The notes under the pieces: model-generated
Seen by the model: the letters and a program-made list of their open reading frames with translations, nothing else
Databases searched by the model: none
What the model was told of the DNA's origin: nothing
Shown here: in pieces, positions 46,107 through 56,750 of the stretch
How positions within the stretch are numbered: the first letter of the stretch is position 1
Layout: every line of letters starts with the position of its first letter
Position numbers and translations under genes: made by a program
DNA from: Astrothelium macrocarpum
Lineage: Eukaryota > Ascomycota > Dothideomycetes > Trypetheliales > Trypetheliaceae
Direction: 5' to 3'
Length of the DNA: 64,000 nucleotides
Assembly: GCA_021030915.1 (NCBI GenBank)
Contig: JAGEMR010000086.1
Location: forward strand, 1-64,000

Positions 46107-48811
46107 TCATTTCCACTCAAGTTGCTCGGCAAGTACCTCCCAGCTGGTCTCTCCTCCAACTCTACTAATGCCTTTGAGCCCAGCCGTAATGAAGCGATGC
46201 AGATCGTCGAACTGATCTGACATCTGCTGAATGCGTTCTGAGTAGGACAAAGTCTGGTCTCTCTTACTTTCAAGCATTCCATAGTCCTCGCTTTCGTCAC
46301 CCGAATCCGATTCCTCAGAATTCGAAACTCGTGCATCCCTTTTCTCTGATGGTCGTCCTGAAGATCTTGCCGTGTCTTTGCGATGGCCCGGAGGCGGGCC
46401 AGATGATCCTTTGGATCTATTACTTGAAAGCCTTGTAGCTTCAATACTTTGCGCTTCAGAAAAGGCACCGCAAACATCGAACACTGACTTAACAGCTTGA
46501 TGGATTGGATCAAGGTTTTTCGCAAGCAGACACCGTGCCGCAAGATGTTTGATGTATGTCTCATGGACTTCAATCATGCCATCAGCATCCTCGGCACCAG
46601 CAAGGCGTTTCCGCATTTGAGTCGTTGATGTTGCGAGCACTGTCTCAGTAATGTAATAGTGAAGCGTATTGGTAAACCAGAACAGCCGCTGTCGGAGTGA
46701 GCAGGTAAGTTTATTCACTTTATTACGTATCGTAGATGGCGAGAGCTCGTGACGTAAAAGGCAGCGTTTAGCATACAGGATCTGAAGAAGGAAGGTGAAC
46801 ACTTGTTGGTAAATTGTGAGCGAGGGTTTGCGAACTACATTCATAACTGGCCAGGGGTATGCATAGTCGACGGCAAAAGTAGTGAGTCTCAAAAAATTTG
46901 TAGCAATATCTTTGCTTTCACCAGATCTCAGAACGGTTAGGCGCCGTGTATCGAGCCCAATAATACCTCCGAAGGCGGTCTGAGCGAGATCTGTAAGGAT
47001 GTAGCGATCATTCCAAGTTTCCTTTCTTCGTTCTAGACGTTGGAAGATGCCTGAAGCAAAGTCCTGAAAGACGGATCCATCTTTGGAAAAATAGAGGTAT
47101 TCGAAGACATCAAGCGTCTTCCATAAGCCACATTGCTGATCGAGTTGCTTATGAAGTTCTTGAGCCGATGAGTGATGCTGATACTTCACCCATTGTTCAA
47201 AGGCAATTAGAAAGACCTCGGCAAAAGGTGCAATGCCTAGCTGGGCACTTTCGCTGCACACACTTTCGTAGTCAAGACGTGGGCTGCAATCCTGCTCGTT
47301 GGAGTTTTGGGGATTCCCGATAGCCTTCAAGAAGGCCACACTTTTTCCCGTGTTGAGTACTCTTCGCGCCACTGTCTGCATGAATTCAGGAGCATGTATA
47401 GTTCCATCAGCTTCTTCACGCAACGCATATTGATCGTGCCAGAGGGAAGAAACATCGCAGTTTTGGTTTTTAACATACACAAAAAATGTTCTGTCACCAA
47501 GATTAAGTTCGCCGTCTTCCATCCATCGTCTTACGAGTCTCAAGTAGGTTTGAAGGCACTCAAAGAAAATGCGGGCAAAGTAATGGAAGCTTTTCATGTT
47601 ACCCACCATTTGGGAATCGCAAGTTTGGCTATAAAGAAGCTCTAGGCATGCATATTGAGGGCCTTGTGCTTCCAATGGGACACGAGCTACGAGGTCTGCG
47701 AGGTCAAGAAGATGTGAGGCGCTGGCGTTTACTTCCGAGAGGACCGCTTGCAAGCTGACAACGACTGAGTTTGATGGAGCTACAAATCGATGCTCAATGC
47801 GATCTAGAGCCTGATGGAATTGCCGCAATCTGCATTCGACGGCGTAATAGAAAGTCTGGGTCAATGGGACGGACACTTTTCTCTGAATCCGTTGTCGTAA
47901 CTTGCTCAATGTGGACCCGATATTTGCGAATTCTAAGAGCACGTGATTAAACACTTTTGGTGAGGTGTACTTGATCGAGTAACAGGACCTTGGGTTGATG
48001 CAGGCATTCTCATGGTCGAATTGAAAAAGATGCGTCTGTAGACCAGACAACATGAATAAACATTCTCGGATAGCTTGCAGCTCGGTGACCTGTTGGGAGT
48101 TCTCTTGATAGTAAACATCATCAGGATGTTCATTATTTCTCCAGAATTGAGCTTTCTCGATTGCTTCTAATCCAGTACAATCAGCTTCCGCAATATGCTT
48201 TTCACTAATTGTGAGGTCGATTGCATCGATAGTGGACGGTGATGTATCTTGGATAGCCTTTGAGCTCTCTTCACTGAGTAGACTATACGCGTCTTCCGAA
48301 GACTCATCTCCATAGTCAGGCTTATCCCATATCCCTTCTTCGGTCAATGGATCTTCAGCAATGATATCAGCCCATGTTAGAGTTGGAGGAGGCTCAGGAG
48401 GTCGCAGTAACTCGAGGTCTTCAATTCTTGACTTAGTGACTGGGCGATCTGATAGATTCAACAGCAGTGAAAGTATCTCTGGCTTCCACTGGTAGGGTGA
48501 TTTATCAAGCTTTTCCAAACGAATTTTCAGGGCATCAGCCAGGGGTTCATTGTTGAGAACGCGAAATTTTTCATCCAGACCATCCAATTGAGCTCGAACT
48601 TCGAATTGATTGGTTCTGCCATAGCTGTGATTCTTCAAAGTCCTGAGAGCAGTGTCTTTGCAAGATTTGACTCCTTTCGAATTTTCCTATACTACTGTTA
48701 ATCTCAGTACACAACTGCGTATGGAAGCTTTTAAATGACATTTGTTTTGTGGTCTAGGATGAGAATGACCAGCTCTTCGGTCAACGCGCCGAGTGCCGCC
48801 GAGCAAGCCAT
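46107..48811 (-). CDS. Gamma-tubulin complex component 5 (Spc97/Spc98 family), 883 aa
   Basis: Two exons, 48811-48740 and 48686-46107, join in phase; the first encodes MACSAALGALTEELVILILDHKTN. GCP5 is part of the gamma-tubulin ring complex that nucleates microtubules at the spindle pole body. The N-terminal region matches fungal GCP5 style: 'LSDRPVTKSRIEDLELLRPPEPPPTLTWADIIAEDPL'. The helical GRIP1-like part includes 'ECLFMLSGLQTHLFQFD' and 'LLDLADLVARVP'. The GRIP2-like part includes 'DYAYPWPVMNVVRKPSLTIYQQVFTFLLQILYAKRCL' and 'RQRLFWFTNTLHYYI'. A Ser/Arg-rich insert lies before the final helix. The family call is firm; the GCP5 subtype is likely. The donor of the only intron (GTCATT) is non-standard, so the first 24 residues are less sure. 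A transposon sits 120 bp upstream of the start codon. Confidence 0.85.
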
Positions 48812-48931
48812 TGTTGTGAGATGATATTTCGAACGTCTCTTCACGCGCAGTAGCGCGTCGGATTTAAGGGTATAAGGCGACAGATGGGAGAGCTAAGTAT
48901 GGCAGGGTTGCGGCTTATTAACACCCTTTTA

Positions 48932-50340
48932 CCGTCGTCAGGGGGTGGACAGAATTGACGGGTCAACCTCCGACCGCCGAAAATGCATTAATTTATTGAA
49001 TTAATTACCACATATGCGTAAATATGCGCTGCCCACCATTTTTCGCTAGTATTTTGCATCGCTGTGGCATGTCTGCGATGCGCGCATGAATTTCTGCCAT
49101 AGTAATTTTGTCCCATTCCTGTTGTAATAATATTTTCGCGTCCAAATTCTCTATCCAATAACGACGCCGTATTTTCTGCTTTAGAATGTTCCAAATAGAT
49201 TCAATTGGATTCATATCTGGATTCTCAGTTAGGTGATTAAGGCTGAAAATGTCATGAATTCTTTTCGTCTGTACTGCCAGCCCATTTTCTCTCGTTTCAT
49301 GCGACGAATCATTATCCTTTTGAAGATAGAAATGACGAGAATATGAAACTGGTTCTGCATGTTGCTGATAATAAATACGAATATATTCAGGTAGAATATT
49401 ATTATAGTATTATTTAATAATGAATTTGTTGTCTAATGGTTTCATTTCACGGTTTTTAGATTGTTCAGTTTTCCATTGAATAATCTCCCATTTTAATTGA
49501 AGATCCGATTTGTTCTTGTTTGGACGAGGTTTTGGTCGAATACGTGGATGCTCTACACGTTCATTCTCATAATTGTAAAAAATAAGAGGCCCTTTCTTCC
49601 ACCATGAAATCCATGCTGCGAAATGGAGTTTGTTGCCCTCTCGTGGAGGCCTCTCAAGGACGTTCTCAGGTTCATATCGCGTTCCTTTCTTATGTAATAT
49701 CATTGGCCGAGCCTGTTCTTCAGGATCATAATGTGCCTCGTCCGTCCACATCATAAAGGCCCAGAAATTTTCGAGAGAACCATCAAAATGTTTTTCAGCG
49801 TATTTGACTCTTTTTGGTTTACGGTAGAGGCCAATATCATCCACCTCATCAATATGGCGTTTGAGCGTACGAGCGCTGTAAGGTTTGTTGTGGTGGTCGA
49901 TTTGGACGTCAAGAGGAGCGCGACGAATGGGGTTCTTTGAGGGCGAAGACAGCATATCAAAATCGTCATGAACTAATTTTGATGTACGGCCAAATTTCTC
50001 TGAGGCAGGACGAGTTTTTCGATATATTTTTTGAAGCATATCACGTCGTTCGCGGAGCCATCTTTGACCTGTACTTTATGAGATGCCATAATGCGTGAAA
50101 AAGTGCCTATCAGATTCATGACGCGATTTCTCATCGTAGGAATTAAAAAATCGAATGCGGGCAATAATATCAAATTCTTTGCGTCTCGGCGAACAATTTG
50201 GTGTACTTGGTCTATTCGTGCGACGTGTGGAAGGCGCCATAATTGAAATCAAAAATGAAGCTATTTTGTTGTTTTGTTGTGATTGAGACGAATCGGAGTT
50301 CGGAGGTTGACCCGTCAATTCTGTCCACCCCCTGACGCGT
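48932..50340 (-). mobile_element. Tc1/mariner-class DNA transposon (~1.4 kb)
   Basis: A perfect 38-bp inverted repeat, beginning CGTCAGGGGGTGGACAGAAT, lies at 48936-48973 and 50300-50337. TA lies a few bases outside each end (48930-48931, 50341-50342), as for this superfamily. CGT directly abuts both repeats, so a 3-bp duplication is an alternative reading. One degenerate transposase frame fills the interior on the minus strand. Base composition is only moderately A+T-rich, so this copy is much younger or less RIP-affected than the blocks at 1-4.5 and 14.8-20.3 kb. It sits in the shared promoter of the gamma-tubulin complex gene and the GT15 gene. Confidence 0.85.
49005..50240 (-). pseudogene. 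Tc1/mariner-class transposase with two in-frame stops
   Basis: All three pieces are in the same frame: 50240-50079 (MAPSTRRTNRPSTPNC...), 50075-49413 and 49409-49005. They are separated by single TAA codons at 50078-50076 and 49412-49410. Both TAA codons could come from CAA (Gln) by one C-to-T change in a CpA context, the preferred RIP target. The DDE catalytic triad is visible: Asp in 'MWTDEAHYDP', Asp in 'QKDNDSSH', and Glu in 'NPDMNPIESIW' 35 residues further on. About 411 codons in total. The protein cannot be made full-length unless the stops are read through. Confidence 0.82.
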
Positions 50341-50672
50341 TAGGTCAACTCCGTGGAGAGATAACTCTATACATATCCCTTTCACCGATGTGGCAGGCCC
50401 CTGATTTTACTACAACGTTAATGTGTCGAATCTGGATATTGAAAAGTTCTTTCCAGTGGGCCACGTTGAATGAGAGCGCTCTAGTTGCGATTAGACGTTC
50501 TTCAGATGGTGAAAGTTGAGCTCAAAGTTGTCGAGTCCTGGTACTCCATACAGCCCTGACAGAGACTTGTTTTTAGCGTTCTGCAACTTACGTGAATCTG
50601 GTCTGTGCGTAGTGCACCACCGGTTGAAGAGACAAGTCTTGGCACTCAGAAGTTGTGTTCTCTCCGCATGCC
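50341..50672. promoter_or_regulatory. Remaining promoter of the GT15 gene
   Basis: These 332 bp lie between the transposon and the mannosyltransferase start. Before the insertion, the divergent intergenic region between the GT15 and gamma-tubulin complex genes would have been about 450 bp. No further structure is evident. Confidence 0.4.
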
Positions 50673-52014
50673 ATGGCTTTGTCTAGGCCCGTACGGGTCC
50701 TTGGAGCCGTCGCTGTGTTGTTGTTCATCTTCAGCATCCTACAACTATTCAGGTCGCCTGTGAAGATAACGCCACCGACCTTTGGAGGCATCAAGGACAA
50801 CCCCAAAGATCAGGAGGTATGGAGGGATCCAAATTTAGATCGTGAGTAACCAGTCCATGCTTTGTCAATATGCCGATTCTCAACAACATTCAGCATTCCA
50901 CGAACCTCCCGAACCACTATCCCGAGTAATCGGTGACAATTACTCCCCTAACAACCCCAACTCCGACCGAATCAATGCCACCATCCTCTCCCTCGTCCGC
51001 AACACCGAGCTCGATGACCTCCTCATATCGATGGCCGATCTCGAACGCACCTTCAATTCCAAGTTCAACTATCCTTGGACCTTCTTCAACGACGAGCCCT
51101 TCACCGAAGAATTCAAAAGGCGCACCTCTGCCGAAACCGCGGCCCAAGTCCGCTACGAGATAATCCCCAAAGAACACTGGGAGGTGCCGTCATGGATCAA
51201 CATGGACTTATTCGAAGAATCGGCCAACATCCTCCAAGAGCAAGACGTCCAGTACGCCCACATGCTCTCCTACCACCAGATGTGCCGCTGGAACAGCGGA
51301 CTCTTCTACAAGCACCCGGCGCTGGTGGAGTACCGCTACTACTGGCGGGTGGAGCCGAAGGTGCACTTCTTCTGCGACATCGACTACGACGTCTTCCGCT
51401 TCATGCAGGACCACAACAAGACGTACGGCTTCACCATCAACCTGTACGACGCGCCGGAGTCGCTGCCCACGCTGTGGCCCGAGACGCGGCGCTTCCTGTC
51501 GTCCGACGCCAACAACAAGCTCATCCATCCGGAGAACGCGATGCCGTGGCTCATGGATAAGGAGAGGCGGCCGGAACACAATCACAAGGCGAATGGGTAC
51601 AGCACGTGTCATTTTTGGAGCAATTTTGAAATCGCGGATATGGAGTTTTGGCGGGGAGAGGCGTATGAGCGTTATTTTGAGCACTTGGATCGTGCGGGTG
51701 GGTTCTTTTATGAGCGGTGGGGCGATGCGCCGGTGCACAGTATTGCATTGGGGCTGTTTGAGGATCGGAGTCGTATTCATTGGTGAGTAGAGAACTCCCC
51801 CTCTCAACATGTTTGCTTGGTTTAAGTTTTAAGAGGGGAAATGCTAAATCATGACAGGTTCCGAGATATTGGTTATCAGCACATACCCTTCTTCAATTGC
51901 CCGAACTCGCCAAAGTGTAAGAATTGCGTAACAGGTAGATTTACGGACGGTGAGGCATGGTTGAATAAGGAAGATTGCAGACCGAATTGGTTTAAATACG
52001 CTGGGATGGGCTGA
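50673..52014 (+). CDS. Alpha-1,2-mannosyltransferase, glycosyltransferase family 15 (KRE2/MNT1/KTR), 404 aa
   Basis: Three exons close in frame: 50673-50841, 50894-51782 and 51858-52014. This is a type II Golgi membrane protein: a short cytosolic N terminus, one signal-anchor helix (about residues 9-27, 'VLGAVAVLLFIFSILQLF'), then the lumenal GT15 domain. Family landmarks are 'NATILSLVRNTELDDLLISM', 'FNYPWTFFNDEPFTEEFK', 'YHQMCRWNSGLFYKHPAL', 'YYWRVEPKVHFFCDIDYDVF', 'YSTCHFWSNFEIADMEFWR', 'GGFFYERWGDAPVHSIALGLF' and the Cys-rich end 'FFNCPNSPKCKNC'. It adds alpha-1,2-mannose to O- and N-glycans of cell-wall proteins. An in-frame ATG at 50655 would add six residues. All conserved parts are present. 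Confidence 0.92.
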
Positions 52015-52465
52015 GTTGAGATGTACGATTCAAAGAAGACGTTTTTGGGTATTTGTCATAGAACTTTTCGCAAAAACACTAGATATTTGCATGGATGGAG
52101 TTGGCGTTTATTGAAGAGTTGGACGAGAGCAATTTTGGGATCAGCAGTATGGCTTGTAATATATGATTAGAGCAGTGTTCATACTCCATGGAAATAAAGT
52201 TTTGAGATAATAGCATGTTAGATTTTCAAACTCGATATCCGTCCTGGATAGGTCCACCTGCCTCTACGAAATTTAATGATGATTAATTGGCGACCAAGGG
52301 GTGTGTCCGTGGAAGTCTATGAAAGTACATGATAGAAGTATATGCTCAAGGTTACATACACTTCTCATCTTTATTTTATGGTTTGACTATTACACACTTT
52401 GCATGTCGAATGAACCCTGACTTTGTCGACGCGCTAATCTATAGAGAACACATTTCCTTATCCAA
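52015..52465. other. Convergent 3' region between GT15 and COX6
   Basis: These 451 bp contain only the 3' flanks of the two genes. No gene recognised. Confidence 0.4.
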
Positions 52466-53176
52466 TCATTTTGCCTTTGCATCAGGATACATGTGTTCCT
52501 TCAGATTTATGCCTAGCTCTTCCCTCAGCGGCTCTAGCTCCCTCAGATATTCTTCATATTGCATGTGGTTTTCGACCTTGGCCTTGATACCCTCAAAGAT
52601 CCGGACTGCGGTGGGAAAGTCGTTAACTCGCCGGGCGGCCTTTAGGGCAGCAGTGATGACGGAAGGAGAGGGGACGAGATCGTAGGCGAAGGCGTTATTG
52701 AGATTACGCTGGGGAAACGGATGGTTAGAATAGTACAGGCATAATGTAGAAAAGTCCATGATGGAGCTGAAAAAGCTCACCTGAAGCTCGAAGACATCTT
52801 GCACGCCATTGAATTCGTTCTCATATCTATCAGGACAAGCTCGGATTAGCTTCTACAATACACACACAGTGCGAACTAGAGTGGCTAGCAGTAATAATTT
52901 TCTGCCAATCACCAGGACCAGCCATTGAATTGCCAATCCAGGCTCAATTTGTATTTCATACCTTGCAGTGAACTCTTCAAATGTTTCTTCGTGATCATCG
53001 GATAGCCTGGGGGTGGTTGTGCTGAATGCGTAGCATCCGGTCGCGGAGATGCTTGCTTTGGAGCCGCAGGCTAATAATGGGAGTCTCTTGACGGGCGAGA
53101 GGGAACGAGGCGTGAAGAAGGAAGGTGTGGAGCCGCGTGCGCGTGCGGCGATGCGTAAGAGCTGCGTCGAGGACAT
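52466..53176 (-). CDS. COX6: Cytochrome c oxidase subunit 6 (mammalian Va homologue), 167 aa
   Basis: Three exons close in frame: 53176-52962, 52826-52781 and 52708-52466. This is a nuclear-encoded regulatory subunit of respiratory complex IV. The N terminus (about 50 aa) is rich in Arg, Ser and Ala and lacks acidic residues, as expected of a mitochondrial presequence. The mature part reads 'HEETFEEFTARYENEF', 'GVQDVFELQRNLNNAFAYDL', 'VPSPSVITAALKAARRVNDF' and 'PTAVRIFEGIKAKVE', ending 'LREELGINLKEHMYPDAKAK', all typical of COX6/COX5A. The first intron (135 nt) is relatively long. Confidence 0.94.
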
Positions 53177-54019
53177 GGGGAGGGTGGGAGTGGAGAGGGA
53201 TGGTGGTTTTGTTAGTGAAGAGATGGTTCGATGTGAGTCGGTGTATCTGGTACGGAGTGACTTTAGCTCGCCTCCAATTTCAGGAGAGGCGGGATTTTCC
53301 GGCCAGGAACATGAGTAACGTCAGTTTTTGCCTGCACCAATTCTTGCTTTCGTTCTCGCAGACATCTGAAGATGATTCAAAAGCATTTTCTTCGAGAATC
53401 AAATGCTTGCTCTTCCCATGCAAAAGATGAAAGGTTATCTAAAATAAATTCAATTCTAATACTACATGCCAATTACCAATAAAGGTCTGCTGTTTGAGAC
53501 CATTTGCTACATGGTCACTTCCAGGAATTGAGTGCTCAATGAGTAGTATTCTGTATGATGTATATTTTTTTACTTTAGTATTCGGAATGGCATGGTTCTT
53601 TGCAAGACCTTGGCTTTACTACCTGAGATTTTGACCATCGAGAAACGGACAGCGATTGGTCCATCTCTTGGCAAACGGTGATTCTTGCCCAAATCTCCGA
53701 CGTATTTACTAGTCGACCCCCTTTCGCCATTAACACGCTTTAACTTCACCAATTCACCCTCTAATCCTCCTTTCTGTGGATTCACTTCTCAGTCACTCCT
53801 TTGCCCAGTTTTTAGGTGCGATTACGAGGTTCAACTTTCCAGTGTTTGGCGACAGAAAATCTGATCCGACATTTGTTCATCACCCCCACCCTCCCACGCC
53901 GTTGGGCCCTGACGTCTCCGGGGCTGAAAGCGCGAAAAAGTTACGCTCATCTTCCATTTACAAACGCGAATCTTCCCTTCCTAGACAGTCCATAGACTTT
54001 CTTCTTGTACATCACAAAA
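53177..54019. promoter_or_regulatory. Divergent intergenic region, COX6 / elongase
   Basis: These 843 bp separate two divergent starts. A pyrimidine-rich stretch (about 53940-54010) leads into the elongase ATG. No additional gene is seen. Confidence 0.4.
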
Positions 54020-55286
54020 ATGGATTCAAAACCATCATGGCTCGAAGTTGGGCCTCCAACTCTCGACCGCCCATTTGGCCTTGCTCTCTGGCCCGTCTTC
54101 TCAAAAGCCTTCAATACAGTCATGGGCTTCAATCCTGAGGATTTCCGATTCAAGCCCAATGAGACCATTTTGAGCACCTTTCCCGCCTGCGCGACGATGC
54201 TCATCTCATACTACATTATCATTTTCGGCGGACGAGAGGTCATGCGAACCAGGGAGGCTGTCCAATTGCAGACCTTGTTCAAAATCCACAATTTTATATT
54301 GACTATAATCAGTGGGGTGCTTCTGGTGTTGTTCATGGAGTTGTTGATTCCGGAACTGGTGAGGAATGGCGTTTTTCATGCCATCTGCCACAGAGACGGC
54401 GGATGGACGGATAAGCTCGTGATTCTGTATTATGTGAGTATAATGATCTTCCATGAAGGCTCGCCTGGGCACGAGTGAACGGGAGACTCTAATGAGGAAC
54501 CAGATGAATTACCTTACCAAGTACCTTGAATTACTAGACACCGTCTTCTTGTTCCTCAAGAAAAAGCCACTAAGTACGTCTACAGTCTGCCAAATACCAA
54601 ATTGCAAAGCTTACTTTTTCCAGCCTTTCTTCACACTTATCATCATGGCGCAACTGCTCTTCTCTGCTACACTCAGCTCGTTGGCCACACTTCCGTCTCA
54701 TGGGTACCAATCACCCTAAATCTCATGGTTCACGTCGTCATGTACTGGTACTACTTCCAATCCGCCCGCGGTATCCGCATCTGGTGGAAGCGCTACATCA
54801 CCGTCATGCAAATCATCCAATTCGTCATTGATCTCGGTAAGCCCCCAACTCCTCTTTCCCCATATTCTTTACTGACATCCATCTTTTCCAGGCTTCGTCT
54901 ACTTTGCCTCCTGGACTTACTTCACTTCCACCTACTTCCCGCACCTCCCGAACCTCGGCTCCTGCTCCGGCGAAGAATTCGCCGCCATCGCGGGCATCTG
55001 CATCCTCTCCTCGTACCTCGTCCTCTTCATCGGCTTCTACATCTCCACCTACACCAAGCCGGCCTCGCAACAGCGCCGCATCAAGCAGCGCGGCCGCACC
55101 ACCAGCGCTCTCGTCGAGATGAAGGACGAGAAGGTGCCCACCGTGGGCGAGGCACGACGAAGACTGAGCAATTCGTGGGCCGGCGGAAGAGAGACGAGCG
55201 GGAACGGGTGGGCAACGGGCAATGAGAAGGGCGGTGTGGATGGAAATGTTGGGAGTGGACGTGTGACGAGGAGCAGGAAGGCGTAG
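54020..55286 (+). CDS. ELO-family fatty acid elongase, 363 aa
   Basis: Four exons close in frame: 54020-54433, 54504-54573, 54624-54836 and 54892-55286. It is the condensing enzyme (3-ketoacyl-CoA synthase) of ER very-long-chain fatty acid elongation, supplying sphingolipid acyl chains. Multiple TM segments are visible, with the catalytic histidine box 'FLHTYHHGA' (His165, 168, 169), 'MNYLTKYLELLDTVFLFLKK' before it, and 'NLMVHVVMYWYYFQSARG' after it. The C-terminal 100 residues are hydrophilic with 'KQRGRTTSALVEMKDEKVPT', ending Ser/Arg/Lys-rich. Closest in style to the fungal ELO2/ELO3 group. The start at 54020 is preferred; an ATG five codons upstream is in frame. Confidence 0.92.
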
Positions 55287-56348
55287 GCCGGGATCAAAAT
55301 TACCGAGCGATGCCTTGACTGCGAGTATTAGGGAAAGTGGGTCCTCGGCGGGGCCAATGCATCTCGAACGATATGTTTACAGGGACGAGAGCGCATTTTG
55401 GTGCTTTGAGTCTTGCGCGGTGAAAGGGAAATGGGTTGGCTTGTATGTTATCGACGTGGCAGGCTGTGGGTGTTTTGCTCAACGCTCTTCACGGTATTGC
55501 ATGGCATGGTATGCAAGGGGCATGATTCTGTCATGGCAGTGTTTATACAGAGGTATTGCCGTATCTTCGCTTTTCTTTGTTCTTTTGTCCATAGGGGTAT
55601 TCGTTTGTAATCAAGATTTGACAATTTGTGGAGGAAACATTTTTGCAGGGCTAAACAAGTGTTATAATTGAAAGAGCTTTATTATGTACAATATTGTTCA
55701 AGTTATGATAGAAAAAACACCGAAATCACAAACACTCCAGCTGTGATGGTCTATGGCTGTGAAGGAGCAGAACAAAGTCCTCGGGACTTATCAGAGGTTG
55801 CACTGAAATAGTACAGTCATTACGTTGTACCCATGACACATTTGTGTGATGCAAACACCAGTATCACCTCCATAGCGTACCGAGAATAGTTTAACAATAC
55901 AGAAAGTGATATCTCAAATTTCTCCATTTCAAACTCCTGATCACGCACGCCCTGTTAAAGCCTAGCGCAACTGGCGCCGGGAACAAAGGAGCTAGGCGGA
56001 AAGCAACATGAGCAAGCTTGTCCTAAACTCTTTCAAGAAAGTTGTCCTTCAGATGCCTCACTGATAACGTGACGTCGACTGCTTTGGGAAATCGTATCCC
56101 CTACCCAGCGTCACATAGACATTTTATAGTGTAAGGCTATCCACTCTATGTAATACGAACATAAAATGGCGATTTCTCCGTGTTGGTGTTTTGTTTCAGA
56201 GATTACGATCCATCACAGTTTAATATCACTACTTAATTAGGTAATGGATCAGCGGATTCGAGCTATATAAGAGCGGTGCACTCTCCAACCTACCGAAACT
56301 TCTTCAACTCAATCAGCTCAGCTGATGGTTCATTTGAACTGCTCTCCC

Positions 56349-56434
56349 CTGTTCTGTCAACTCGCAACAGTGGATAGGAAGCATTCTCCTCGTGGCTGGC
56401 CTGCTCCTCCTGTTCTGTCAACTCGCAACAGTGG
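56349..56434. repeat. Tandem duplication, 61-bp period
   Basis: The sequence CTGTTCTGTCAACTCGCAAC followed by AGTGG occurs at 56349-56373 and again, identical, at 56410-56434. The sequence after each copy is also similar (TGGATAGGAAGCATTCTCC versus TGGGTGGAAGCAATTTTTC), so a unit of about 61 bp was duplicated in tandem. Confidence 0.7.
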
Positions 56435-56675
56435 GTGGAAGCAATTTTTCTCCTTGGTCGCAAATGGTCGAACCTCCCACGCGACCAAGCGGAACAGTTT
56501 TGGATCGAGCGATCGACCGACAAGGCGCAAATGCAGGAGATACTGGATCAAAGAGGATGATAATCCACTCCTTCGCCTCCTCGCAGACGAAGATAGCTTA
56601 CAGATCTGCCCACAGAGCTGCTGCAGCTATCATCGTATTTGCAGGTCGATGGCAGAGAAGATCCTGTTTGGTAGT

Positions 56676-56750
56676 GGTGCAGACTAACCGCATCGTTCAT
56701 CGCGATGTGAAGCCCGCCAACATCCTGTATACAACAGATGTCCACGGGTA
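56676..56750 (+). pseudogene. Fragment of a protein kinase catalytic loop
   Basis: The plus strand reads 'VVVQTNRIVHRDVKPANILY' and then TTDVHG followed by a stop. HRDVKPAN is the catalytic loop of Ser/Thr protein kinases, including the catalytic Asp and the following Lys and Asn. Neither a nucleotide-binding lobe upstream nor a DFG/APE segment downstream can be followed, so this is a relic or one exon of a badly broken gene. Confidence 0.45.

Noticed and set aside
51075..51810. ORFs of 161-200 codons within the GT15 gene
   Set aside because: Frame shadows of a GC-biased exon.
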